A stretch of 18,453 bases of DNA from a bacterium (lineage in GTDB: Bacteria > Lindowbacteria > 2-12-FULL-62-27). This document shows positions 6,545-12,588 of this stretch, piece by piece. Positions within the stretch are counted from its first letter, which is position 1, and every line of letters begins with the position of its first letter. The notes beneath the pieces were generated by a model. It made no database searches. It saw only the letters and a list, made by a program, of their open reading frames with translations, and had not been told where the DNA came from. A program made the position numbers and the translations under genes. The stretch spans positions 1 to 18,453 of the forward strand of contig JACQOF010000070.1 of NCBI GenBank assembly GCA_016202645.1, read 5' to 3'.

Positions 6545-7342
6545 TCAACCTTCCTTGTCGGCTTTCTTCTCCAATTTTTTCTGGTCCTCGGGCGGAAGGT
6601 AGGCCAGGAGCCGGATTTTGACGATCGCCGGATTTTCCCCGTGCTCGATCGCCAGAATGCCGTCAATCGTCATCTGCCGGTAGAGCATCTCCGCTTCGTG
6701 CTTGGCCTTGAGCTTTCCCCCGAGCGGCAGAAAGAAAACATTTGCGCTGAAAATCCCGAAGAAGGTCGCCATGAACGCGAGCGCAATACCGCTCGCGAGT
6801 TTTCCGATGTCGCCGCCGGACTCCTCGATCCCCCCCAGCACGTGGACGACGCCCATGACGGTACCGATGATGCCCATGGTCGGCGCGAAGCCGCCCGACG
6901 TGGTCCATATGGCCATGAGGTGGTTGTGCCGGTCATCGATGATGTTCAGCTGTGTTTCCATGATGCTCTTGGTGACTTCCGGCGCCGTCCCGTCGACCAC
7001 GAGCTGGAGGCCGTTCTTGAGGAACGTGTCTGAGAGTTGTTCGATGTCTTCTTCAAGGGAAATAACGCCTTCGCGTCGGGCTTTCTCCGCCAGGCTTACA
7101 ATGACCTCAATGAGGGAGGTCGCCTCGAATTTGACTTCGGTAAACGCGATTTTCATCATCACCGGGACCTTCGAAAGCTCGTGCATGGTGTGATTGAAGA
7201 CCGTCGCGCCGATGGTGCCGCCGAAGATGATGGCGTAGGCGGACGGAGACCAGAGGACGGCAAAGTGCACATGTTCCAGGTGCATGAGAACAAACAGGCT
7301 GATGATCGCCAGCCCGAACCCGCCAATACTAGCTATATCCAC
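6545..7342 (-). CDS. motA: Flagellar motor stator protein MotA
   Basis: This 265-residue, four-helix membrane protein forms the ion channel with MotB and pushes on the rotor. Features are N-terminal helices at about 5-22 and 33-50, and a cytoplasmic loop with 'EKARREGVISLEEDIEQL' (86-103), which carries the charged residues that contact FliG. Helices 3 and 4 follow, with 'GGFAPTMGIIGTVMGVVHVL' (150-169, P154) and 'FFGIFSANVFFLPLGGKLK' (P206), matching the two conserved channel prolines. The loop distinguishes it from ExbB/TolQ. Translation starts at GTG 7342, well supported by GGGAGGG (7348-7354) five nt upstream. It is the first gene of a motAB unit with its own sigma-28-like promoter. No other flagellar gene is in the window. 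Confidence 0.95.
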   Translation of the reverse strand: MDIASIGGFGLAIISLFVLMHLEHVHFAVLWSPSAYAIIFGGTIGATVFNHTMHELSKVPVMMKIAFTEVKFEATSLIEVIVSLAEKARREGVISLEEDIEQLSDTFLKNGLQLVVDGTAPEVTKSIMETQLNIIDDRHNHLMAIWTTSGGFAPTMGIIGTVMGVVHVLGGIEESGGDIGKLASGIALAFMATFFGIFSANVFFLPLGGKLKAKHEAEMLYRQMTIDGILAIEHGENPAIVKIRLLAYLPPEDQKKLEKKADKEG

Positions 7343-7372
7343 TCAGACCCTCCCAAGACTTTTCTACCATGT

Positions 7373-7400
7373 ATATCGGCGCAAACCGGAGGAAACCTTA
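7373..7400 (-). promoter_or_regulatory. Sigma-28 (FliA/SigD)-type promoter of motAB
   Basis: On the minus strand, TAAGGTTT (7400-7393) and GCCGATAT (7380-7373) are separated so that 16 nt lie between TAAG and GCCGATAT. The flagellar sigma-28 consensus is TAAA-N14-16-GCCGATAW. The -10 element is a perfect match and the -35 differs by one base. Predicted transcription starts near 7366, giving a leader of roughly 24 nt with the ribosome-binding site in place before GTG 7342. This puts motAB in the late flagellar class. Confidence 0.75.
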
Positions 7401-7444
7401 AAGACCGGCGGACAGGGATGTCCAGTCCCCGGAGCTCCAGACTC

Positions 7445-7469
7445 AGGAAATCCCAGGACGGGATTTCCT
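7445..7469 (-). terminator. Hairpin directly after the methyltransferase stop
   Basis: Perfect 10-bp arms AGGAAATCCC (7445-7454) and GGGATTTCCT (7460-7469) enclose a 5-nt loop. It begins the base after the TGA stop of the minus-strand methyltransferase gene and lies before the motA promoter. No U-tract follows, so it may be a weak terminator or an mRNA 3'-end stabiliser that separates the RNA-modification genes from motAB. Confidence 0.6.
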
Positions 7470-8378
7470 TCAATCTGCGAGGGGGGCGCAAGACCACCGC
7501 CCGAAAACGGATGTTGAGAGAATCCTGCCGGCGCTTTTTTCGGCGAGAACGGTCTCTCCAGCCGTTGTCCGCCCCTTTCGGCCGGAAAAAAATTCGGCCA
7601 CGGCGTTCCGGATACTCAGGGCGGACGCCGGGTGGGAGTAGACCGTCATCACCATGAAGAGGGGTTCCGGCGAAAGAAGCGCCCGGCAGTTGGCGAGCAG
7701 TTCCGGAAGAGAGTCCTCGAGTTTCCATATCTCGCCTTTCGGTCCACGGCCAAATTTTGGCGGGTCCATGATAAACGCGTCGTATTGAGTTTTCCGCCTC
7801 ACTTCCCGGCGGACGAATTTCATCGCGTCATCGAGAATCCATCGGACAGGCTTGTCCGTCAGCCCCGACAGGGCTTGGTTGTCTCGCGCCCAGCCGATCG
7901 CCTTTTTCGAAGCGTCCACATGCGTAACGGCGGCGCCGGCCGCTGCCGCCGCCAGAGTCGCGAGGCCCGTATATCCAAACAGGCTGAGAACCCGGATTGG
8001 GCGACCGGCGGCGCGGATGGCCCCGCCAATCCAGTCCCAGTGGCCGGCCTGTTCCGGAAAAACGCCCATGTGCCGGAACGGCGTCGGCATGGCCCAGAAT
8101 TTCAGATTTTTGTATCGCATCTCCCAGCGCGGCTCGATTGGCCTCCGTGTTTCCCAGCCCTGGGATTCTCCCTCCCCGTCGCCCTGAAATACCAGATGCG
8201 CCGCGTCCCATTCCTCCGCGGGAAGCGCCGTCCGCCAAACCGCCTGCGATTCCGGGCGGACGAACCGGTACGGCCCGAACCGCTCGAGTTTCTTTCCGCC
8301 GCCGCTGTCGAGAAGTTCGTAGTCCGTCCAGTCCGGCGACGAGATGAGTTCCAGCTTCGGAAAATTATCGTTTGTCAT
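7470..8378 (-). CDS. SAM-dependent RNA methyltransferase, COG1092/RlmI-like catalytic domain
   Basis: This 302-residue class I methyltransferase probably acts on rRNA. The Rossmann motifs are in order: 'VLSLFGYTGLATLAAAAAGA' (130-149, SAM loop), 'VDASKKAIGWARDN' (154-167, acidic end of strand 2), 'ILDDAMKFV' (181-189) and 'FIMDPPKFGRGPKGEIW' (202-218). The last is the DPP motif typical of the RlmI/RlmK-C group. There is no PUA domain; the first 95 residues are a divergent N-terminal region. That resembles a group of about 300-residue proteins annotated only as class I methyltransferase, so the exact target base is unknown. ATG 8378 overlaps the upstream HEAT-methyltransferase stop by 14 nt, so the two are co-translated. 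A perfect hairpin follows the stop. Confidence 0.88.
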   Translation of the reverse strand: MTNDNFPKLELISSPDWTDYELLDSGGGKKLERFGPYRFVRPESQAVWRTALPAEEWDAAHLVFQGDGEGESQGWETRRPIEPRWEMRYKNLKFWAMPTPFRHMGVFPEQAGHWDWIGGAIRAAGRPIRVLSLFGYTGLATLAAAAAGAAVTHVDASKKAIGWARDNQALSGLTDKPVRWILDDAMKFVRREVRRKTQYDAFIMDPPKFGRGPKGEIWKLEDSLPELLANCRALLSPEPLFMVMTVYSHPASALSIRNAVAEFFSGRKGRTTAGETVLAEKSAGRILSTSVFGRWSCAPLAD

Positions 8379-9948
8379 ACCGCTGAATCTGCCCTCGAAA
8401 CCCGCCCATGTCTACGTCCTGCCGGTAGTTCAAGGTCAGTCCGGCGTGGCGCGCTTCTTCGGCGTGATCCTCCGGCGCCGGCGATATCCACACCAGCCTT
8501 CCTCCCGTCACGAGTTGGCCTGCCGCATGTTTGACGAATCGTTTCAGCAGAGGCCCCACATCGCCGGGCCGGCTCCGTCGGCCCATCGGCGGGTTGGTGA
8601 TCACAAGCGTGACGCCCGGAACGCGCAGAGTCAGAGCATCCCCGACTCCGAGCGCCGCGTTTCCGATTCCGGCCGCCTTCAGATTTTGCTTTGCGGCGTC
8701 GATGGCCCGCGGGTCGGTGTCGGTTCCCCGCAGTTCCCGGTACGGGCCGGCGATGGCGCGTTCGGCCAGTTCGGTTCCCGACCCGACGAAGGGATCCCAG
8801 ACCACATCGTCCTGCCTGACGCCCGCCACACGGGCCAGCGCGGCGGAGAGGGTCGGATGTGAGGATGCGTAGACGTATTTCAATCGGTACGCGAAGCGCG
8901 GGTCCGGCAGTTTTTTGGGCCGGAGTTCAATCTGAACGCCGTCCTTCGATTCTCGGATCACGGCCTCCCAGGTGCTGTCGGCCGGATCGTTGATCAGTTC
9001 CGGCCGGCGCTCGCTGACTGATTTCGCGCATTTCCAAACGTCCGAGCGGCGGTGTCCCGAGCGCGTCCACTCCAGCCGGTATCGGATTGCCCCGCGCGTC
9101 CATGTCTTGAACAGATTCAGCGCTTCCCCGCCGCTCAGCGCCTCGACCACCGCGTCGGCTCCCCGGCCTTTGACAAATCCGAGAGAGATTCCGAACGTCT
9201 CCATCGTCCGGGCCCGAAAGACGGTTTTGAGCGCTCCGCGCAGGGTGACTTCAACCCGGCCGGGCCCGAGAATTTTCGGGGACCATGCGCCGTCGAATTC
9301 ATCCGACAGGATTTTTTCAATGCCGGCCCGGCAATGCGTGATCAGCCGGACGGGCGACTTGGGCGCGGCGCCGTCTGAGATGGACGAGGCTTCCCCGCGG
9401 GTCATCCTGCGGGAGATCATGAGCCTGGCCTGTCCGAGGATCCGATTCAGTTCGGCGTCATCCGTCTTAAATCCGTCCAGCGCCTTACGCGCCGCATCGC
9501 CTCCGATCCGGCCAAGGGACGCCGCGATGGATCGCCGGTGATCGACGCGGTCTTCCCGGCGCCATTTCTCCAGCAGAGCGTTTTCGACCGCGGGGCCGGG
9601 GAATCGCCCAAGCGCGATGATGGCGTTGCGGCGGGTTTTGAGATCTTCGTCATAGAGCATCGACACCAGCATTTCCGGAATACGGGGATCCGGCAGGGAC
9701 TGGCCGATCCGCCCGAGCGCTTTGACGAGATGCCCACGCGCCGGCCGGCGCGTCAGGGGAAACCGCGCCGCGATGACCGGAACGGCCGCGGGCCCGACGC
9801 GGTTCAGGGCGTTCAGGATCGCCTTGACGAGCGTCTCATCATCGGTCTCCAAAAGCCGGATCAACCCGTCCACGTCCCGCGCGCCCGGGGTAAACGAAGA
9901 ATCCCGAACGGCGTCCGCGAGGGAAAAATCGGGGCCGCGCCGATTCAT
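8365..9948 (-). CDS. HEAT-repeat protein fused to a THUMP/UPF0020-type nucleic-acid methyltransferase
   Basis: This 527-residue two-part protein has HEAT-like helical repeats in residues about 25-180, for example 'LVKAILNALNRVGPAAVPVI', 'LVKALGRIG', 'RRNAIIALGRFPGPAVENAL' and 'RRSIAASLGRIG'. The middle region (about 200-360) resembles a THUMP-type RNA-binding module. The C-terminal class I methyltransferase has 'VVWDPFVGSGTELAERA' (SAM loop), 'GTDTDPRAIDAAKQN' and the catalytic 'ITNPPMGRR', as in RlmL-N/Trm14-type N2-guanosine enzymes. The HEAT fusion is unusual for that family. ATG 9948 is preferred because GGAG sits about 7 nt upstream. Extending to 10023 would run into the divergent gene's leader. 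The gene is divergent from the pseudouridine synthase and overlaps the next methyltransferase by 14 nt. An RNA substrate is likely; its identity is unknown. Confidence 0.85.
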   Translation of the reverse strand: MNRRGPDFSLADAVRDSSFTPGARDVDGLIRLLETDDETLVKAILNALNRVGPAAVPVIAARFPLTRRPARGHLVKALGRIGQSLPDPRIPEMLVSMLYDEDLKTRRNAIIALGRFPGPAVENALLEKWRREDRVDHRRSIAASLGRIGGDAARKALDGFKTDDAELNRILGQARLMISRRMTRGEASSISDGAAPKSPVRLITHCRAGIEKILSDEFDGAWSPKILGPGRVEVTLRGALKTVFRARTMETFGISLGFVKGRGADAVVEALSGGEALNLFKTWTRGAIRYRLEWTRSGHRRSDVWKCAKSVSERRPELINDPADSTWEAVIRESKDGVQIELRPKKLPDPRFAYRLKYVYASSHPTLSAALARVAGVRQDDVVWDPFVGSGTELAERAIAGPYRELRGTDTDPRAIDAAKQNLKAAGIGNAALGVGDALTLRVPGVTLVITNPPMGRRSRPGDVGPLLKRFVKHAAGQLVTGGRLVWISPAPEDHAEEARHAGLTLNYRQDVDMGGFRGQIQRYDKR

Positions 9949-10014
9949 GAGTGCGCTCCGGCCACGGGACTGTGATACAGTTTGTTTATTCTGGTCATGG
10001 ACAACAAGGATAAC

Positions 10015-11046
10015 ATGGATCAAACCGGATCATCAGTCCGGCCGCTGATCGCGTGGGTGCTGGATCAGTTCCCGGAGACTCCGAAAAAACGGGCGAAGCA
10101 GTGGATCGAGGCGGGACGTGTGCGTATCGGCGGCGCCGTCCACCGCAAGCCCCACGAACCGTTGCCGGATCCCCGGGGTGCTTTGGAACTCATGGACCGC
10201 CGGGACACCGCGGCGGCGTTCGCCGGGCCGCGCCGGATTCATCCCGGTCTCACGCTTGTCTATCTCGACGGATCGATCGCCGTGGTCAACAAGTCCGCGG
10301 GTCTCCTGTCCGTTCCGGCCGATCGTCGCAGCCTGTCGGCGCTCGATCTGCTTGCCCGTTTCCTCGGGAAACCCGGACACGCCGCAAGGAAACTTCCGCC
10401 CGCTTACAGAAATCTGGTCCCGCTCCCCGTCCATCGGCTGGACGAATACACCAGCGGCCTGCTCTGTTTTGCCATGAATCCGGCCGCGCGCGATCATCTG
10501 ATCGAGGCAATCTCGTCCCGCGTGGCGGGACGCGAGTACATCGCGTTCACGGATGGATGTCCCGAATCGTCAAGCGGCGCGTGGCGGCATTGGCTGAAGC
10601 TGAGTGATGACGGGTTAAGGCAGACCGTGATCGCGGCGGCGAGCGTGGCGCGGTCCAAGCCGCGCGACCCGCAGGTCATGGAAGCCGTGACGCATTATGA
10701 AGTGATCGGCCGGTACGAGATCGCGTCGGAGGACCGCACCCGGGTGATCGCGAAACTTCGTCTGCGCCTCGATACCGGATGCAAACATCAGATCCGTATC
10801 CAGGCCGCCCAGGAAAAGATTCCCGTCATCGGCGACCGGACGTACCACCCGCTCTATCAAGCGAAATCCCACGGCGGCGGGCCCGTCCCCGTTCCGTTTT
10901 CTCGACAGGCGCTCCATTCCGAAATTCTGGAGTTGCCGCACCCGGATCGGCCTGGCCCTCCGATGCGCTGGACGGCGCCCCTGCCGGAGGATCTGGTTCA
11001 GCTGGAACTGCGCCTGAGCGATGCATCCCGGGAGCGGTTGGGATGA
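10015..11046 (+). CDS. RluA-family RNA pseudouridine synthase
   Basis: This enzyme converts specific uridines in rRNA or tRNA to pseudouridine. It has 343 residues. The N-terminal S4-like RNA-binding domain (about 11-60) includes 'RAKQWIEAGRVRIGG'. The catalytic domain has 'IAVVNKSAGLLSVP' (88-101), the signature 'VHRLDEYTSGLL' with catalytic D143, 'KHQIRIQAAQEKIPVIGDRTY', and 'RQALHSEILELPHP'. Start choice: ATG 10015 has AAGGA (10006-10010) at short spacing. ATG 9997 and TTG 9982 are in frame but lack a ribosome-binding site. Which of RluA/C/D it matches is not clear by eye. The 3' end overlaps the next lipoprotein gene by ATGA, and it is divergent from two RNA methyltransferase genes, suggesting a shared RNA-modification locus. 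Confidence 0.93.
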   Translation: MDQTGSSVRPLIAWVLDQFPETPKKRAKQWIEAGRVRIGGAVHRKPHEPLPDPRGALELMDRRDTAAAFAGPRRIHPGLTLVYLDGSIAVVNKSAGLLSVPADRRSLSALDLLARFLGKPGHAARKLPPAYRNLVPLPVHRLDEYTSGLLCFAMNPAARDHLIEAISSRVAGREYIAFTDGCPESSSGAWRHWLKLSDDGLRQTVIAAASVARSKPRDPQVMEAVTHYEVIGRYEIASEDRTRVIAKLRLRLDTGCKHQIRIQAAQEKIPVIGDRTYHPLYQAKSHGGGPVPVPFSRQALHSEILELPHPDRPGPPMRWTAPLPEDLVQLELRLSDASRERLG

Positions 11047-11585
11047 ATCGAAAACCCGCATGTATCCTATTGGCCGCAGTCTTAATTTGCGCCTGCAGTC
11101 CATCGCCGCCGGATCGGCCGATCCCGCCTCCGGCGGCTCCGCGGGCGGCTCCGATTTTGACGGACATCGACAGCCGGGGGCTTGCGTCGCGGGTTGGCGA
11201 GTTTCGGGGCGGGAAAGCCGTCCTGGTCAATATCTGGGCGACTTGGTGCGCGCCGTGCGTCGAGGAATTTCCGGACCTGGTGAAACTTCAGAGGGACCAT
11301 GCCGGCAGTCTTCAGGTGCTGTTCGTCTCGGCTGATTTTGACGATCAGCGGCCGGGGGTGGTGTCGTTCCTGGAAAAACAGGGCGTCGACTGGGAGACTT
11401 TTTTCAAAACCGAAAATGATCAGGACTTCATCCCGGCTGTGTGGCCGGAATGGTCCGGCGCCTTGCCCGCGACCCTGCTTTATGACAAAAATGGTCGGGT
11501 GGTTGAATTCTGGGAGGGTGCGCCCGAACGGGGCGAGATCGAATCGGCGGTCAGGGAATTATTGACCGAAACTTGGAAGGAGTGA
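11043..11585 (+). CDS. TlpA-like thioredoxin-fold lipoprotein
   Basis: This 180-residue envelope-anchored thiol-disulfide protein begins with a basic N-terminus, a hydrophobic core 'ACILLAAVLICAC' and lipobox cysteine C18. A proline-rich linker follows (about 19-37). The redoxin/TlpA domain has 'VLVNIWATWCAPCVEEFP' with active-site C69 and C72 (CAPC), then 'LFVSADFDDQRPGVVSFLEK' and the cis-Pro region 'SGALPATLLYDKNGRVV'. TlpA-like proteins usually reduce periplasmic thiols, for instance in cytochrome c maturation. That would suit an organism with multihaem cytochromes, but the link is inference. ATG 11043 overlaps the pseudouridine synthase stop by 4 nt (ATGA), so the two are translationally coupled. 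A second redoxin lipoprotein follows 5 nt after the stop codon. Confidence 0.9.
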   Translation: MNRKPACILLAAVLICACSPSPPDRPIPPPAAPRAAPILTDIDSRGLASRVGEFRGGKAVLVNIWATWCAPCVEEFPDLVKLQRDHAGSLQVLFVSADFDDQRPGVVSFLEKQGVDWETFFKTENDQDFIPAVWPEWSGALPATLLYDKNGRVVEFWEGAPERGEIESAVRELLTETWKE

Positions 11586-11590
11586 ATCGA

Positions 11591-12259
11591 ATGAAATTCA
11601 ATCAGAATGTTTTTATTCTGGCGGCGGTGTTGCTCGCCGCGGGTTGCAGTTCAGACACCAAATCGCAGTCGGCGCCTGCTGTTCCGGTAAGTGCGGACCC
11701 GGCCAACGTCGCGGCCTCATCCAGTGAGAAGTCCGCCGGAAGTCTCGGTTCCATGTCCGACCGGATGATGCCGGACATTTCAGGCAAAGAGCTGAGCCTG
11801 ACTTCGGCAAAGGGAGAAAACGGTCTTCTGGTGATTTTTTCCTGCAACACCTGCCCCTGGGTCCAGGCCTGGGAGGACCGCTATCTCACGTTGGCGGAGC
11901 AGTGCCGCGAAAAAAGCGTGGGAATGATCGCCGTCAACTCCAATGAAGGCTCGCGGGACGGAGTCGACTCGATGGACGAGATGCGGGCGCGCGCGGCGAA
12001 GATGGGCTATACGTTTCCGTACGTGGTCGACCGGAATTCGGAACTCGCCGACGCCTTCGGCGCCACCCGAACGCCGGACGTGTTTCTTCTGGACAAGGAC
12101 CTGACTCTCGTCTACCGCGGCGCCATCGACGACAACGCCAAAGACCCCGCGAGCGTCACGCGGCGATTTCTATCCGAAGCCATCGACGCCCTGAGCGCCG
12201 GAAGGGAAATCGCGGCCAAGGAGACCAAATCGATCGGGTGTACGATCAAGCGGCTTTGA
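11591..12259 (+). CDS. Redoxin-family (AhpC/TSA-like thioredoxin-fold) lipoprotein
   Basis: This 222-residue secreted lipoprotein has a signal peptide 'FILAAVLLAAGC' with lipid-acceptor C19, then a low-complexity Ser/Ala linker (about 20-58). The thioredoxin-fold domain contains 'LLVIFSCNTCPWVQAWEDRY' with C85 and C88 (CNTC) and 'GMIAVNSNEGSRDGVDSM'. It continues with 'FPYVVDRNSELADAFGATRT' and a C-terminal 'KETKSIGCTIKRL' with a third conserved Cys. This layout is typical of proteins annotated as thioredoxin family/redoxin domain; the physiological partner is unknown. ATG 11591 is preceded by GGAAGGAG (11574-11581), a strong ribosome-binding site overlapping the end of the previous gene. Two different CxxC lipoproteins in tandem suggest a reductase-acceptor pair or parallel electron routes. 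No terminator follows. Confidence 0.9.
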   Translation: MKFNQNVFILAAVLLAAGCSSDTKSQSAPAVPVSADPANVAASSSEKSAGSLGSMSDRMMPDISGKELSLTSAKGENGLLVIFSCNTCPWVQAWEDRYLTLAEQCREKSVGMIAVNSNEGSRDGVDSMDEMRARAAKMGYTFPYVVDRNSELADAFGATRTPDVFLLDKDLTLVYRGAIDDNAKDPASVTRRFLSEAIDALSAGREIAAKETKSIGCTIKRL

Positions 12260-12293
12260 TCCATCAGCCCTCTAAAATATTGAGAACAGCAAT

Positions 12294-12365
12294 GCGTCCC
12301 AATGCGTCCCCGATGCGTCCCCGATGCGTCCCCGATGCGTCCCCGATGCGTCCCCGATGCGAACA
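12294..12365. repeat. 11-bp tandem array (GCGTCCCCGAT)n
   Basis: Five perfect 11-bp copies of GCGTCCCCGAT run from 12304 to 12358. A degenerate 10-bp copy precedes them (12294-12303) and a truncated one follows (12359-12365). One inverted, imperfect unit (GCATCAGGGA) occurs past the following hairpin at 12404-12413. The array lies between the redoxin lipoprotein stop and tRNA-Arg(UCU). There are no spacers, so it is not a CRISPR. The copies are identical, implying recent expansion or homogenisation. Confidence 0.9.
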
Positions 12366-12366
12366 T

Positions 12367-12402
12367 GCGTCATTTTCGTACTTCCCTGTACGAAAATGAC
12401 GC
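12367..12402. repeat. 15-bp perfect inverted repeat upstream of tRNA-Arg(UCU)
   Basis: GCGTCATTTTCGTAC (12367-12381) and its exact reverse complement (12388-12402) flank a 6-nt loop TTCCCT. With the neighbouring GATGCG/CGCATC words the pairing can extend further across a bulge. It ends 26 nt before the tRNA. A smaller palindrome GCCCAT-CC-ATGGGC (12417-12430) runs into the tRNA 5' end. It could be a terminator for the lipoprotein operon, a protein-binding site or a mobile hairpin. Confidence 0.85.
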
Positions 12403-12428
12403 CGCATCAGGGACATGCCCATCCATGG

Positions 12429-12501
12429 GCGCCCGTAGCTCAGTTGGATAGAGCATCGGCCTTCTAAGCCGAGGGTCCCAGGTTCGATTCCTGGCGGGCG
12501 C
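12429..12501 (+). tRNA. tRNA-Arg (anticodon UCU)
   Basis: This is a complete 73-nt cloverleaf. The acceptor is GCGCCCG/CGGGCGC, the D stem GCTC/GAGC, and the anticodon stem TCGGC/GCCGA with loop CTTCTAA (anticodon TCT, reading AGA/AGG). The variable loop is 5 nt, and the T stem is CCAGG/CCTGG with loop TTCGATT. No 3' CCA is encoded. The first 26 bases differ from tRNA-Arg(GCG) at 763-835 by only one D-loop base and the last acceptor strand is identical, so the two are close paralogues or co-evolved isoacceptors. Confidence 0.97.
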
Positions 12502-12577
12502 GATTACAGGGATGTAATCGCCCCTGTTTCGGGAATTCGGCGTAGCCCGGAGGGCGGAGCCGCCGAGAACAGGGGCG
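12501..12577. repeat. REP-like nested palindromes after tRNA-Arg(UCU)
   Basis: The first hairpin, CGATTACA-GGGA-TGTAATCG (12501-12520), begins on the last tRNA base. The second, larger stem pairs CGCCCCTGTTTCGG (12519-12532) with CCGAGAACAGGGGCG (12563-12577, one bulge). Inside its loop is GCCC-GGA-GGGC (12545-12555). The composite separates the tRNA from the convergent antiporter gene. It may serve as a bidirectional terminator or be a REP-type dispersed element; neither side has a T-tract. Confidence 0.65.
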
Positions 12578-12588
12578 TACTGGCCCGC

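Noticed and set aside
9949-10023. Upstream extension of the HEAT-methyltransferase to ATG 10023
   Set aside because: It would cross the divergent promoter region and the start of the pseudouridine synthase; ATG 9948 has a good ribosome-binding site.
12294-12365. CRISPR array
   Set aside because: The units are 11 bp and directly adjacent with no spacers, and no cas genes are present.
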